Of a stretch of DNA of 64,000 nucleotides, positions 43,876-53,584 are shown piece by piece. Origin of the DNA: Haladaptatus halobius (GTDB taxonomy: Archaea; Halobacteriota; Halobacteria; Halobacteriales; Haladaptataceae). Below the pieces are notes generated by a model, which did not search any database, had not been told where the DNA came from, and saw nothing but the letters and a program-made list of their open reading frames with translations. A program made the translations under genes and the position numbers. Location of the stretch: the NCBI RefSeq assembly GCF_020618475.1, contig NZ_CP085335.1:2480001-2544000 (forward strand), in the 5' to 3' direction. Each line of letters begins with the position of its first letter. Position 1 is the first letter of the stretch.

Positions 43876-44953
43876 TTTTTTCGCGCGACGGTCGCGGGCG
43901 CGTCCCGAGCGTTACGTTCACGGTTCGACGCTGCCCGTCCCGGAGAACCGTCAGTCGAACCGTCTCGCCTGGACGCGTTTCGGTCGAAAGATAGCTAGAG
44001 AGATCTTCTCCCGACTGAATACGCCGCCCGTCGACGCCGACGATAATGTCGCCGCCGACCGGGACGGTGACCCCGCGCACGGTTTCCGTGCGCCCGCTCC
44101 CTTGGAGGACGCCGCTCGCGGGACTACCGGGGACGACGTTGGCGACCAGTACACCCTGCGCTCGATTCAGCCCGTTAGCGCGAGCGACGACGGGTGAGAC
44201 GTCCACCGAGGCGACGCCGAGGTAGCTGTGGCGGTAGCTTCCGTTCTCGACCAGCGACGGAGCGACCCGCCGAACAACGCCCGCGGGGATGGCGAATCCG
44301 AGGTTTTCGCCGCCGCTGATTCCGGCGGTGTTGACGCCCACCACCTCTCCGTTGCAGTCGATGAGCGGCCCGCCGCTGTTCCCGGGATTGATGGCCGCGT
44401 CGGTTTGTATCGTGTTCGGAATCGAGAACCCCTGTTCGGACGGAAGCGAGCGGTTGACGCCGCTGACGATGCCCTCGGTAATCGACCCCTGCAGTCCGAG
44501 CGGACTCCCCAGCGCCGCGACTCTTTCGCCCGGTTCGGCCGTCCCATTGGCGAGCGAGAGCGCGTCGACGTACGACGGAACGCGCCGAACGCGCAGCACC
44601 GCGAGGTCGCTGTACGGGTCGGTGCCGACGATACGCGCGGTGCGCCACTCGCCGCGGTCGAACTGAGCCGCGACGGTCGAGGCGTTTGCGACGACGTGAT
44701 TGTTCGTGACAACGAGACCGCTTCCGTTCGGTCTAAGTCGGTAGACGAACCCCGACCCCTGACCGAACTCCCCGCCTCGGGTGCCGACGCGAACCGAGAC
44801 GACGGAGTCCATCGTCCGGTCGTACAGCTGCGTGAAGTCGCAAGCATCTTGTGCGGTCGCCGAACGCGCGGTCACCGCGGTTCCGGACGACGCCGGAACG
44901 CTCCCCACCACCAACACGAAGACGAGCGCTGAAACGAGCAGTCGATTGTACAT
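43865..44953 (-). CDS. Secreted HtrA/DegP-type serine protease with PDZ domain
   Basis: A 362-residue exported trypsin-like protease. A Sec signal peptide (hydrophobic 5-20) precedes a protease domain with a full triad: His86 (TNNHVVAN), Asp116 (YSDLAVL) and Ser193 (NPGNSGGPL). One PDZ domain follows (about 255-350, RAQGVLVANVVPGSPA, VGGDIIVGVDG). Such enzymes remove misfolded proteins outside the membrane. It is back to back at its 3' end with the Hsp20 gene, a chance pairing of quality-control genes rather than an operon. Confidence 0.92.
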   Translation of the reverse strand: MYNRLLVSALVFVLVVGSVPASSGTAVTARSATAQDACDFTQLYDRTMDSVVSVRVGTRGGEFGQGSGFVYRLRPNGSGLVVTNNHVVANASTVAAQFDRGEWRTARIVGTDPYSDLAVLRVRRVPSYVDALSLANGTAEPGERVAALGSPLGLQGSITEGIVSGVNRSLPSEQGFSIPNTIQTDAAINPGNSGGPLIDCNGEVVGVNTAGISGGENLGFAIPAGVVRRVAPSLVENGSYRHSYLGVASVDVSPVVARANGLNRAQGVLVANVVPGSPASGVLQGSGRTETVRGVTVPVGGDIIVGVDGRRIQSGEDLSSYLSTETRPGETVRLTVLRDGQRRTVNVTLGTRPRPSREKISH

Positions 44954-45039
44954 CCCGGACTCTGGACGATTCGCACGGTAATTAGTGGCATGGCCGGACG
45001 GGACGACTCACCGGCGGCGCGCAACTCGTCCGACTGCTC

Positions 45040-46188
45040 TCAGTGCGCGAACAGGCTGGCGTGAACCGGTGCGAAACGTTTCGCAGGCGCGAGAAATCGG
45101 CGAATCGGCGGGCCGACCAGTTCCGGTTCGGTGAGGAAGGCGTCGTGTCCGTGGTCGCTGTCGAGGACGCGATGCGTCACCTCGACGCTTGCCTCGCGGA
45201 ACGCGGTTGCGAGGCGGTCGGCTTGCTCGACGGTGAAGTGCCAATCGCCCGAAATCGATAGAACGAGTGCTTCTCCGTCGAATTCAGCCAGCGCGTCGGC
45301 GTCCGATTCGTACCCGGCGGAGAGGTCGTAGTTCTCCATGGCGTGCGTGAGATGGAGGTAGCTGTTCGCGTCGAATCGCTCGACGAACTTCTGCGCCTGG
45401 TAGTCGAGATAGCTCTCCACGTCGCGGTACGTCTCGGTGTCGGGGGTGAACCCGCCCGGGCCGCCGTCGGACGCGAACGACCGGGGCGGGCAGTCGGCGG
45501 GTCGTCTGCCGAACTTGCGCTCCATCGAATCCTTCGAGAGGTAGGAGACGTGGCCGAGTTGCCGGGCGAGCGCGAGACCGGCGTCCGGGTGGTCGGGGTA
45601 GTAGTCGCCGCCCTGCCACACCGAGTCGGACGTGATGGCTCGCCGGGCGACCGCACAGAGACCGAGCAGTTGCGGGTCGAGGCGGGCGGCGGTGGCGACG
45701 GGAATCACGCGCTCGACGCGCTCGGGATACCGCTTGGCCCATTCGAGGACGTTCATGCCGCCAACGCTTCCGCCGACGACGGCACGGAGCGTATCGATTC
45801 CGAGGTGGTCGAGCAGACGGCGCTGGGCGCGCACCCAGTCGCCGACGGTCACGCTCGGGAAGTTGGAGCCGTAGGGGTCGCCCGTCTCCGGGTTCGTGCT
45901 CGCCGGGCCGGTGGTTCCGTAGCACGAACCGGGGACGTTCGCGGAGACGACGAACTGCTCGCGCGTGTCGATGAACTTGCCGGGGCCGACGATAGCGTCC
46001 CACCAGCCGGTTCCTTGTCCGTCAACCCCTCGCGGACCGCATCCGGTCACGTGGTGGCTCCCGGTCAGCGCGTGGCAGACAAGCACCGCGTTGTCGCCGG
46101 TGTACTCGCCGTAGGTTTCGTAGGCGACTTCCAAGTCCGAAACGCTTCCCCCGCATTCGAACTCGAACGAGCCGAGCGAGACGGTCAT
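45040..46188 (-). CDS. metX: Homoserine O-acetyltransferase
   Basis: A 382-residue alpha/beta-hydrolase-fold acyltransferase that acetylates homoserine for methionine synthesis. Signatures: [12 protein letters not shown] (substrate-binding region), [17 protein letters not shown], nucleophile elbow [14 protein letters not shown] (Ser) and the late [10 protein letters not shown] (catalytic His). Relatives have GGSMGGM; the Val does not touch the nucleophile. The ATG at 46188 overlaps the metY stop (ATGA); the frame continues upstream only as antisense-like sequence. It forms an operon with metY, which uses its product. Confidence 0.94.
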   Translation of the reverse strand: MTVSLGSFEFECGGSVSDLEVAYETYGEYTGDNAVLVCHALTGSHHVTGCGPRGVDGQGTGWWDAIVGPGKFIDTREQFVVSANVPGSCYGTTGPASTNPETGDPYGSNFPSVTVGDWVRAQRRLLDHLGIDTLRAVVGGSVGGMNVLEWAKRYPERVERVIPVATAARLDPQLLGLCAVARRAITSDSVWQGGDYYPDHPDAGLALARQLGHVSYLSKDSMERKFGRRPADCPPRSFASDGGPGGFTPDTETYRDVESYLDYQAQKFVERFDANSYLHLTHAMENYDLSAGYESDADALAEFDGEALVLSISGDWHFTVEQADRLATAFREASVEVTHRVLDSDHGHDAFLTEPELVGPPIRRFLAPAKRFAPVHASLFAH

Positions 46189-47462
46189 CGCGTCGCCTCC
46201 TCGATGGCCGCATCGATGTCGGCGAGGATGTCGGCGGGATCTTCGATGCCGACCGAGAGGCGGACGAGGTCGCGCGTCACGCCCGCTTCCCTCTGCTCCT
46301 CGGGCGAGAGCTGTGCGTGCGTCGTGCTCGCTGGGTGGATGACCAGCGTCTTCGCGTCCCCGATGTTGGCGAGGAAGGAGGCGAGTTCCACCGTCTCGCA
46401 GAACGTCTTGCTGGCCTCGAACTCGCCGAGTCCGAACGCGATCATGCCGCCGTAGCCACCGTCCAAGTACCGACCGGCGTTCTCGTGCGTCTCGTGCGAT
46501 TCGAGGCCGGGGTAGGCCACCCACGCCACCTCGTCGTGATCCGCGAGGTACTCCGCGACGATGGCCGCGTTCTCGCAGTGACGTTCCATCCGAAGCGAGA
46601 GCGTTTCGATGCCCTGCAGGGTCTGCCACGCGTCGAACGGGGACTGTTGATTTCCGAGGCTTCTGACAGACCGGAACCGAACGGCGGCGGCGAGCGGCGC
46701 GTCCGAGAAGTCCCGCGAGAAGTCCACGCCGTGGTACGCCGGGTTCTCGCCCGCGAGTTCGGGGTAGCCCTCCCAGTCAAACGCGCCGCCGTCGACGAGC
46801 ACGCCGCCGACCGTTGTGCCGCTACCGTGGAGCCACTTCGTCGTCGACTCCCAGACCGCGTCCGCGCCCAGTTCGAGCGGGTGACAGAGCGCGGGCGTGG
46901 CGAAGGTGTTGTCCACGACGAGGGGGACGCCGTGGTCGTGGGCGACCTCCGCGACGCGCTCGAAATCCGGCGTGACGAGGGACGGGTTGCCGACCGTCTC
47001 GACGTGAACGAAGGCCGTGTCCTCGTCGATGGCCTCGGCATAGGCGTCATAATCGAGCGTGTTCACGAATCGCGCGTCGATTCCCCGGCGGGAAGCGGTG
47101 TGCGAGAAGTAGGCCGTGGTTCCGCCGTAGGTGTCGGTGGAGACGACGACGTTGTCACCGGATTCGGCGAGAACGAGCGTGAGAGCGTCCAGCGCGGCCA
47201 TCCCGCTGGCGGTGGCGACAGCGCCGGCGCCGCCTTCGAGCGACGCGACTCGGTCTTCCAGCATCTCGACGGTCGGGTTGCTCAGTCGAGAGTAGATGTG
47301 ACCGTCGGCGTCCAGCGCGTACAGGTCGGCGGCGTGCTCGGCGTCATCGAAGGCGTACGAGGTGGTCTGGTAGAGAGGCGGCGCAACCGCCCCTGTCGCG
47401 GGGTCTGGCTCCTGCCCCGCGTGAACGCTCCGAGTGCCGAATCGGGGCTGGTCGTCGTCCAT
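46185..47462 (-). CDS. metY: O-acetylhomoserine sulfhydrylase family PLP enzyme
   Basis: A 425-residue Cys/Met-metabolism PLP enzyme that makes homocysteine from O-acetylhomoserine and sulfide. It carries [21 protein letters not shown] (N-terminal signature), the cofactor lysine in [11 protein letters not shown], the TTSYAF substrate loop and [18 protein letters not shown] at the C-terminus. Overlap and order with metX give the direct route from homoserine to homocysteine in two genes. Family members also include cystathionine gamma-lyases, but the context favours MetY. Confidence 0.93.
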   Translation of the reverse strand: MDDDQPRFGTRSVHAGQEPDPATGAVAPPLYQTTSYAFDDAEHAADLYALDADGHIYSRLSNPTVEMLEDRVASLEGGAGAVATASGMAALDALTLVLAESGDNVVVSTDTYGGTTAYFSHTASRRGIDARFVNTLDYDAYAEAIDEDTAFVHVETVGNPSLVTPDFERVAEVAHDHGVPLVVDNTFATPALCHPLELGADAVWESTTKWLHGSGTTVGGVLVDGGAFDWEGYPELAGENPAYHGVDFSRDFSDAPLAAAVRFRSVRSLGNQQSPFDAWQTLQGIETLSLRMERHCENAAIVAEYLADHDEVAWVAYPGLESHETHENAGRYLDGGYGGMIAFGLGEFEASKTFCETVELASFLANIGDAKTLVIHPASTTHAQLSPEEQREAGVTRDLVRLSVGIEDPADILADIDAAIEEATR

Positions 47463-47568
47463 GTGTAGTAAGCATATTCTCGAAGAATTTTATAACCCTC
47501 AGTTACGGCAACGTTTGCACGCCACTGAGTGCCACACCGCTTTTGGAGCGCGGTTGCGTACTCTTCGT

Positions 47569-48573
47569 GTGAACCGACGTTCGTTCCTCGCCTCGGCAGT
47601 TTCGGGACTCGTCGGCGCGAACGCCGGATGCGCGTGGGCGACCGAAACGTATCGAAATCCGGTGTTCGAGCGCGTCTTCGCCGACCCCACCGTCATCGAA
47701 CGAGACGGATCGTACTACGCCTATGGGACGTACCAAGACTGGGGCAATCCCGGCCGACGGCGACTGATTCCCATAATACACTCCGAGAATCTCGTCGACT
47801 GGGAGTACGTCGGCGAGGCGTTCCGAACGAAACCCGACTGGCGCGAACGGGGCGGTCTGTGGGCGCCCGACATCGGACGACTGGCGGGACGATACGTGCT
47901 GTACTACTCCTACGCCTCCTTTCAGGCGGGGAATCCCGGAATCGGCGTCGCCACGTCGGACGATCCCGCCGGGCCGTTCGACGACCGCGGCCCGCTGTTC
48001 CGGAGCGAGGAGATCGGTGTCCCCCACTCCATTGACCCCTGCCTCCTCGTCCACCGCGGAACGCCCGTCCTGTTCTGGGGGAGTCACGCCGGAATCTACG
48101 GGATTCGCCTTTCCGCCGACGGACTGCGGACGGTCGGGGAGAAGTTTCGGGTCGTCGGTGAGGGCGTCGAGGCGGCCTACGTGATTCGGCGCGGCGATTT
48201 CTTCTATCTCTTCGGCTCCCGCGGCACTTGCTGTGAGGGTGCCAAGAGCACGTACCGCGTCGTCGTCGGGCGGTCGAATTCGCTGCGCGGCCCGTACCGG
48301 AACCGGGACGGCGAGAACCTGCTTTCGGCCGCGGGGACGACGATACTCCACGGCGACGACCGATTCGCCGGGCCGGGACACTGCGCCGTCGCGCGAGGGC
48401 TGGACGGCGACCACTGGCTCCTCTACCATGCCTATGAGCGGTCGAATCCGTGGGTCGGCGAGATGCCGCGCCGGGTGCTCATGCTCGACCGATTGGTCTG
48501 GCGGGATGGGTGGCCGGTCGTGCCGGGGAAGACGCCGAGTGCGGAGCACCGAGTTCCGACCGCTGGGAAGTGA
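47569..48573 (+). CDS. Secreted glycoside hydrolase family 43 lipoprotein
   Basis: A 334-residue exported five-bladed beta-propeller glycosidase. The N-terminus VNRRSFLASAV is a twin-arginine signal and NAGC a lipobox. GH43 landmarks: RVFADPTVIERDG (catalytic base Asp), LWAPDIGRLAGRYVLYYS, HSIDPCLL (pKa-modulating Asp) and GEGVEAAYVIRRG (catalytic acid Glu). Such enzymes cut arabinan or xylan side chains, which points to use of plant polysaccharides. The start is GTG at 47569; an ATG at 47434 lies inside metY's promoter region. Confidence 0.8.
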   Translation: MNRRSFLASAVSGLVGANAGCAWATETYRNPVFERVFADPTVIERDGSYYAYGTYQDWGNPGRRRLIPIIHSENLVDWEYVGEAFRTKPDWRERGGLWAPDIGRLAGRYVLYYSYASFQAGNPGIGVATSDDPAGPFDDRGPLFRSEEIGVPHSIDPCLLVHRGTPVLFWGSHAGIYGIRLSADGLRTVGEKFRVVGEGVEAAYVIRRGDFFYLFGSRGTCCEGAKSTYRVVVGRSNSLRGPYRNRDGENLLSAAGTTILHGDDRFAGPGHCAVARGLDGDHWLLYHAYERSNPWVGEMPRRVLMLDRLVWRDGWPVVPGKTPSAEHRVPTAGK

Positions 48574-48578
48574 CCCTC

Positions 48579-48794
48579 CTACGAAGTGAGGTACGCGAGA
48601 AACCACGCGAAGGCGGTTAGAAAAACGCCGAGACCGATGACGGGGAGTACGTTTCACAGGCGAAATAAACTCCCGAGAGCTCGGGCGAGTTCGACGAACA
48701 CCAGGAACAGCACCAGCGTCGTCAGGAGATTCACCTTTCGCTGCAATCGCGCGAGGTCGGGGTCGGGAACGGAGTCGGAAACGGAGTCGGCCAT
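48579..48794 (-). pseudogene. Small two-helix membrane protein interrupted by an in-frame TGA
   Basis: From ATG 48794 the frame encodes MADSVSDSVPDPDL, then KVNLLTTLVLFLVFVELA (membrane segment) and GSLFRL, followed by TGA at 48654-48656. The same frame then continues NVLPVIGLGVFLTAFAWFL, a second membrane segment, to TAG at 48579. Only one base (TGA for TGG or CGA) separates this from a normal 71-residue two-helix protein. It is either a fresh nonsense mutation or the 46-residue form is what is made. UGA recoding is not known in Halobacteria. Confidence 0.5.
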
Positions 48795-48916
48795 CTGTCA
48801 CAGATGTCGGACGGAGAACCGCAACGCTAGCTAACCGCTCGGAACGCTCGACCGGAGTTACGCGTCCGAACCCGCGAGCGACACGGCTATGACGGTTCGG
48901 CGACTCGCCGCAAACG

Positions 48917-49126
48917 ATGCGAAAGCGCACGTTCGTGTGGCTCGGACTCGGCGCGTTCGGCCTCGTCGTCGTTAGCTTTCTCCTCTTGGGGTTCGGACGG
49001 CTCGTACTTTCCTATCGCGCGGCACGGTATCTCTCCGCGCCGACCATGTTCGCCGCCTTCGCGCTCGTCGCGGTGCTGTTCGGCTACTCCGTGCTGGCGT
49101 TTCTCGGGGTTGTGGAACTGGAGTGA
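48917..49126 (+). CDS. Small two-helix membrane protein
   Basis: A 69-residue protein with a basic N-terminus (MRKRTF), two hydrophobic segments (about 7-28 and 44-66) joined by a short basic turn (SYRAARYLSAP), and an acidic end. No known family. It lies 120 bp from the start of the interrupted membrane gene and could be unrelated. The start ATG is well placed and the composition is that of a real membrane protein. Confidence 0.6.
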   Translation: MRKRTFVWLGLGAFGLVVVSFLLLGFGRLVLSYRAARYLSAPTMFAAFALVAVLFGYSVLAFLGVVELE

Positions 49127-49310
49127 CGCCGGTATTCCGCGTCGATCTCGGAGTTACGAACGTTCGGGAACAACGAAACGAAGCGAACCGGCATCGAACA
49201 ATCGAGGGTGAAACAGCGAGCGCAATGCCAACTGTCGCGCGGGAATTCGTCGTTCCGAAGTTCCGAGAGCGATACGGTTTTTTGCAGTCGGACTGAAAAG
49301 CGACGTAGGA

Positions 49311-50669
49311 ATGCTCGACAGGAAGTTTATCAGGGAACGCCCCGATGAAGTTCGGGCGGCCCTCGAAAACCGAGGTGCCGACGACGTGGACTTGGACGAG
49401 TTTCTCGATTTGGACGAGGAGTGGCGCGAACTGAAGGCGCGCGGCGACGACCTGCGCCACGAGCGAAACGAGGTCAGCCGGAGCATCGGCGACCTGAAAC
49501 AGGAGGGAAAAGACGAGGAGGCCGAGGAAGCCATCGAACGCTCGGGCGAGCTCAAGGCGGAACTGGAGGAGGTCGAGGAGCGCGCTAGCGAACTGGACGA
49601 CGAACTCCAAGAGCGGTCGCTCGAAATCCCGAACGTCCCGCACGAGAGCGTCCCGGTCGGTCAGGACGAGGAGGACAACGTGGAGGTTCGGAGGGAAGGG
49701 TTCGACGACCTGCGCGACCTGCCCGCGGAGGTCGTCCCGCACTACGACCTCGGCGAGGAGTTGGACATCATCGACGAGGCGCGCGGCGCAAAAGTCTCGG
49801 GGAGCGGTTTCTACTTCCTCAAGGGCGACGGCGCGCGACTCGAACACGCGCTCGTCCAGTTCATGCTGGACGTGCACCGCGAGCAGGAGTACGTGGACGT
49901 TTTCCCGCCGATTCCGGTCAACAGCGACGCCATGACCGGAACGACGCAGTTGCCGAAGTTCGCCGACGACGCCTACAAGATCGAGGGCGACGACCTCTGG
50001 CTCTGCCCGACCGCGGAGGTGCCGGTAACGAACATGTACGCCGGGGATATCCTCCTGCGCGACGACCTCCCCCTGAAACATCAGGCCTACACCCCGAACT
50101 TCCGCCGCGAGGCGGGCGAACACGGCGTGGCGACGCGAGGAATCGTTCGCGTCCACCAGTTCAACAAGGTCGAACTGGTCAACTTCGTGGAACCAGAGGG
50201 GAGCTACGACCGACTGGAAGGGCTGCTCGCGGAGGCCGAATCGGTGCTTCGGAAGCTCGAACTCCCGTATCGCATCCTGAACCTCTGCACGGGCGACCTC
50301 ACGTTCGGTTCGGCCAAGACCTACGACATCGAGGTGTGGGCACCCGGCGACGATATGGACGACGGGCCGGAACGGGGCGGTCGCTGGCTGGAAGTCTCGT
50401 CGGCGTCGAACTTCGAGAACTTTCAGGCCCGCCGCGCCGGATTACGCTACCGCCCCGAGCGCCACGAATCGACCGAGTACCTCCACACGCTGAACGCCTC
50501 GGGCACCGCCATCGGGCGCGTGATGGTCGCCGTCCTCGAATACTATCAGAACGACGACGGTACCGTGACGGTACCCGAAGTCCTGCGCCCGTACATGGGC
50601 GGACAGGAGGTCATCGAGGGTCACGAACCGGTCGGCGAGAGCGCCCTCGGCTCGGGGGAGAAGGAGTAG
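49311..50669 (+). CDS. serS: Seryl-tRNA synthetase
   Basis: A 452-residue class II aminoacyl-tRNA synthetase that charges tRNA-Ser. The N-terminal 110 residues form the antiparallel coiled-coil arm that grips the long variable arm (WRELKARGDDLRHERNEVSR onward). Class II motifs follow: motif 2 region NFRREAGEHGVATRGIVRVHQFNKVE and motif 3 NASGTAIGRVMVAVLEYYQ. This is the common bacterial-type SerS, not the rare methanogen type. ATG 49311 gives the standard N-terminus MLDRKFIRERPD. Confidence 0.97.
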   Translation: MLDRKFIRERPDEVRAALENRGADDVDLDEFLDLDEEWRELKARGDDLRHERNEVSRSIGDLKQEGKDEEAEEAIERSGELKAELEEVEERASELDDELQERSLEIPNVPHESVPVGQDEEDNVEVRREGFDDLRDLPAEVVPHYDLGEELDIIDEARGAKVSGSGFYFLKGDGARLEHALVQFMLDVHREQEYVDVFPPIPVNSDAMTGTTQLPKFADDAYKIEGDDLWLCPTAEVPVTNMYAGDILLRDDLPLKHQAYTPNFRREAGEHGVATRGIVRVHQFNKVELVNFVEPEGSYDRLEGLLAEAESVLRKLELPYRILNLCTGDLTFGSAKTYDIEVWAPGDDMDDGPERGGRWLEVSSASNFENFQARRAGLRYRPERHESTEYLHTLNASGTAIGRVMVAVLEYYQNDDGTVTVPEVLRPYMGGQEVIEGHEPVGESALGSGEKE

Positions 50670-50808
50670 CGCCGGAACCGCTTCCGTTTCGCTCGACCGT
50701 TTCTCGGAACCCGACGAACGAGAGGTACGGGGCTTGCCACGACGAGACAGCCGCGGACGAGATTTACCGATGCCAATGCTTATTGTTCGTAATTAACGAT
50801 AGAGAACC

Positions 50809-51534
50809 ATGATTTCGGTAACGATGGATATGGTACAGTACGACTGTCCGTATATCGACGTGACGGACGACGTCGACGTGTCGTTTCACACCATGCACTG
50901 GGACTTCAACACTGCCCAGCAGGAGTTGGAGACCAGAATCCTCGTGACTGGAAACGACCGCGGTGCGCTGACGAACGGTCTCAACGCGCTCCAGAACCAC
51001 GAGGGAACGTTAGGGTTCGAACTGCTGTCCCGGCGGGAGGACACGGCGGTCATCAAATCGTTCATCGGGCAGACGAACGCGATGCGGACGATACGGAAAC
51101 ACGACGGTTACATAACCGGCCCGTTTCGAATCAGCGACGGAAGCGAACTCTGGAGCGTCGGCTTCGACACCGCCGACAACACCGACAACGCGCTCGCGGA
51201 TCTGGAGATCGGGAACGACTTTCGGGTCGAATCCCGGAATGCCACGTCGTTCGAGGACTATCTCGACGTTATCCAGCACCTCGGTGCGACGAAGAGCGTG
51301 CTCGACGGCTGTCGGGAACTGTCCGAGATAGAGCGCCGAACACTTCAGAAGGCCGTCGACGGCGGGTACTTTCGAACCCCGCGCGACGCGACGCTCGGCA
51401 CGCTGGCGGAGGCGTTCGACGTTTCGAAGACGGCGGCCTCGAAGAACCTGCGCCGCGCCGAAGGGAAGATACTCCGGCGCGTTGTCGCAGCGCTTTCCGA
51501 TATCGACGAGGAGAACGACCTGAACCGCGAGTAG
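50809..51534 (+). CDS. Bacterio-opsin-activator-type HTH regulator (HTH_10)
   Basis: A 241-residue transcription regulator of the Bat/HTH_10 group that is very abundant in Halobacteria. The N-terminal two thirds form a sensory domain without known ligand (GNDRGALTNGLNALQ, VGFDTADNTDNAL). The C-terminal 65 residues are the helix-turn-helix: LSEIERRTLQKAVDGGYFRTPRD, then TLGTLAEAFDVSKTAASKNLRRAE. The start may instead be ATG 50824 (MDMVQYDC). It is upstream of the symporter operon but in the opposite direction, so a link is only possible. Confidence 0.85.
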   Translation: MISVTMDMVQYDCPYIDVTDDVDVSFHTMHWDFNTAQQELETRILVTGNDRGALTNGLNALQNHEGTLGFELLSRREDTAVIKSFIGQTNAMRTIRKHDGYITGPFRISDGSELWSVGFDTADNTDNALADLEIGNDFRVESRNATSFEDYLDVIQHLGATKSVLDGCRELSEIERRTLQKAVDGGYFRTPRDATLGTLAEAFDVSKTAASKNLRRAEGKILRRVVAALSDIDEENDLNRE

Positions 51535-51564
51535 CGAGACTTCGAGCGGAGTCGCGTACCGAAA

Positions 51565-52020
51565 TCAGGGCAGTCCGCGCGCCGTCTCAACCTCGATGTC
51601 GACGTGCGAAAGCGAGGACTCTTCCCGAAGTGCCTCGACGACGTCGACCTGTGAGTCGCTCGAACGCGCGGCGTACAGTTTTCTCGCGGTAATGTCGCCG
51701 TCTTCCTGCCACGTCAGCGTCAGTACCGCGCGCCGAAGTCTGGTTCCGTCACGAAGTTCGATCGACCGGAGCGAATCGAGGGGGACGGCGAAGTTCCGCT
51801 CGTCGAGCGTCATCGCTCGCTCGGGCGTCGACCGTTCGATTTCGCGGCGACCGCGCTCGCCGGTGTCCGCCCGCAGGAGCAACGACTTGAACGACTCGCC
51901 GACGAGACACCAGACGACGCGCCTGTCGGTCACGAGCAGTTCCCAGAATTCGAGCGACGTCGGTCGCTGTCGGAGCCACCGAGTGAATCGCGCGTGACAG
52001 TTCTCGTTCGATTCGGTCAT
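51565..52020 (-). CDS. Conserved haloarchaeal hypothetical protein
   Basis: A 151-residue protein, last of three genes on the minus strand: its ATG lies one base after the symporter stop, so it is almost certainly co-transcribed with the transporter. Segments such as RRVVWCLVGESFKSLLLR, FAVPLDSLRSIELRDG and RAVLTLTWQEDGD look like a PH-like beta barrel. I know no family. It could be an accessory or regulatory protein of the symporter. Confidence 0.65.
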   Translation of the reverse strand: MTESNENCHARFTRWLRQRPTSLEFWELLVTDRRVVWCLVGESFKSLLLRADTGERGRREIERSTPERAMTLDERNFAVPLDSLRSIELRDGTRLRRAVLTLTWQEDGDITARKLYAARSSDSQVDVVEALREESSLSHVDIEVETARGLP

Positions 52021-52021
52021 G

Positions 52022-53584
52022 CTATCGCTCGATGAGGATGCCGATGTCCTCCGGAACCGACTGGCCTCGCTGCGTCGCTATCGAGACGACGACGAAGAGG
52101 ATGATGGTGACCAGAAGCGCGACCGTTCCGACCGGGAACGATTCGGGGAACGGGTACAGCCCCATGACGGCCTCGCCGAGTCCCGCAAGACCGACGGTGG
52201 CCGCGATTCGCGGGACGGCGCTGTAGAGGAGGTTGAGCGCCAGCCCGCCGACGAGCGCGACGACTGCTCCCTCCTTCGTCGCACCCTTCCAGTTCAGACC
52301 CAACGCCGCGATTGCGAAGAACGCCGCCGCGAAGAACCCCCATCCAATGGTGCCGAGGATGCCGACGAGCGTCTCCGAGAAGTAGACGATAAGCGTGGAC
52401 GCGACGGTGATACCCCCCAATGCAGCTTGCGTCACTCGAAGCTCCGTGGCGTCGTCCTCGATGGGGCGTCCCAGCGCGCGGGGAATATCCCGGGAGATGG
52501 CCGCCGCCCCGATGTTGAGGAACGAATCACTGGTGCTCATTATCGCCGCCAACAGCGCCGCCAAGATGAGCCCGGCCACGACGCCCGGCGTGTGTTCGAG
52601 CACGAACACCGGCCCGACGACGGACGCGCTCTTTGGCGCGGCCGTCCGCCCCGCCTCGACCATCGCGCGCATCGACAGGCCGGTCGAAAACGCGAGGAGG
52701 CTCGAAATCGCGTACGTCACCGCGGCGATGGGCGCACCCCAGCGAAGGATGCGCAGGTTGCGGCTCATGTAGAACTTGGTTATCAGGTGCGGCTGTCCGG
52801 CCGCACCGACCGAAAAGAGGAGCCACCAACCGAGCGCCGTGAAGATGGTCGCGGTCGGCGCTCCCATCGCGCCGAACGGGGAGACGAACGCCGGGTCGGC
52901 GCTGGCGAGATTCCGCGAAATCGTCTCCATCCCGCCCCCGAACGAGAGGGCGAAGGCGAACACGAAGACGGAACCCACGATCATCGTGATGGCCTGCACG
53001 AAGTCGGTCCAGACCCCCGCGATCATCCCGCCGAGCATGCTGTACAGCAGGAGGATGAGCGCGCCGATGAACAGCCCCCACATCACTGGAAGCCCGAAAA
53101 TCGCGCGCATGACGTACTGCAACGCGGCGAGGTTCGTTGCGAGGTACGCCATCACGCCGACGATGACCGCGACGGCGGTCAGTCCGCGAATCCACGCGCT
53201 CTCGTACCTGACGTACATGCCGTCGGCGAGCGTCAGCACGTCGCGGATATCCGCCAACAGGCGCATCCGCTTCGCCAGCAACGCCCACGTGACGATGAAT
53301 CCGAGCGGGGCAGTGAAGAAGATCCAGAGCGCGGTCGTCCCGAACGAGTAGACGAGTTCCGGGCCGCCGACGAAGCCGAACCCGGACTGGATGACCGAGA
53401 ACGCGGTGAGCGCGAGCACCCATGTTCCGACGTTCTTGCCGGTGATGAGGAAGTCCTCCGTGCTCTCGGTCTGGAGGTACCCCCAGACGCCGATGGCGAG
53501 CACCATCAGGAGGTAGATGCCGCCGAAGAGCAATACGTAGGGGCTGTCGGTTATCGGAATCTCCTGCAGCGGAACGACGTTCAT
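52022..53584 (-). CDS. Sodium:solute symporter (SSS family)
   Basis: A 520-residue membrane protein with about 13 hydrophobic helices and the LeuT-like SSS pattern: GGIYLLMVLAIGVWGYLQ (helix 1), DFLITGKNVGTWVLALTAFS (family signature), GMIAGVWTDFVQAITMI, SVGAAGQPHLITKFYMSR and AAIMSTSDSFLNIGAAAISRD (sodium site). Members take up proline, pantothenate, acetate or sugars with sodium; the substrate is not readable. The small membrane protein gene just upstream overlaps by four bases and is its probable partner. Confidence 0.92.
   Translation of the reverse strand: MNVVPLQEIPITDSPYVLLFGGIYLLMVLAIGVWGYLQTESTEDFLITGKNVGTWVLALTAFSVIQSGFGFVGGPELVYSFGTTALWIFFTAPLGFIVTWALLAKRMRLLADIRDVLTLADGMYVRYESAWIRGLTAVAVIVGVMAYLATNLAALQYVMRAIFGLPVMWGLFIGALILLLYSMLGGMIAGVWTDFVQAITMIVGSVFVFAFALSFGGGMETISRNLASADPAFVSPFGAMGAPTATIFTALGWWLLFSVGAAGQPHLITKFYMSRNLRILRWGAPIAAVTYAISSLLAFSTGLSMRAMVEAGRTAAPKSASVVGPVFVLEHTPGVVAGLILAALLAAIMSTSDSFLNIGAAAISRDIPRALGRPIEDDATELRVTQAALGGITVASTLIVYFSETLVGILGTIGWGFFAAAFFAIAALGLNWKGATKEGAVVALVGGLALNLLYSAVPRIAATVGLAGLGEAVMGLYPFPESFPVGTVALLVTIILFVVVSIATQRGQSVPEDIGILIER

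Noticed and set aside
44175..44847. Additional minus-strand frames inside the HtrA protease gene
   Set aside because: They overlap the protease frame, which carries the full catalytic triad and PDZ domain.
48654..48656. TGA as a selenocysteine or pyrrolysine-like codon
   Set aside because: Such UGA recoding is not known in Halobacteria and no recoding structure is visible; a nonsense mutation is simpler.
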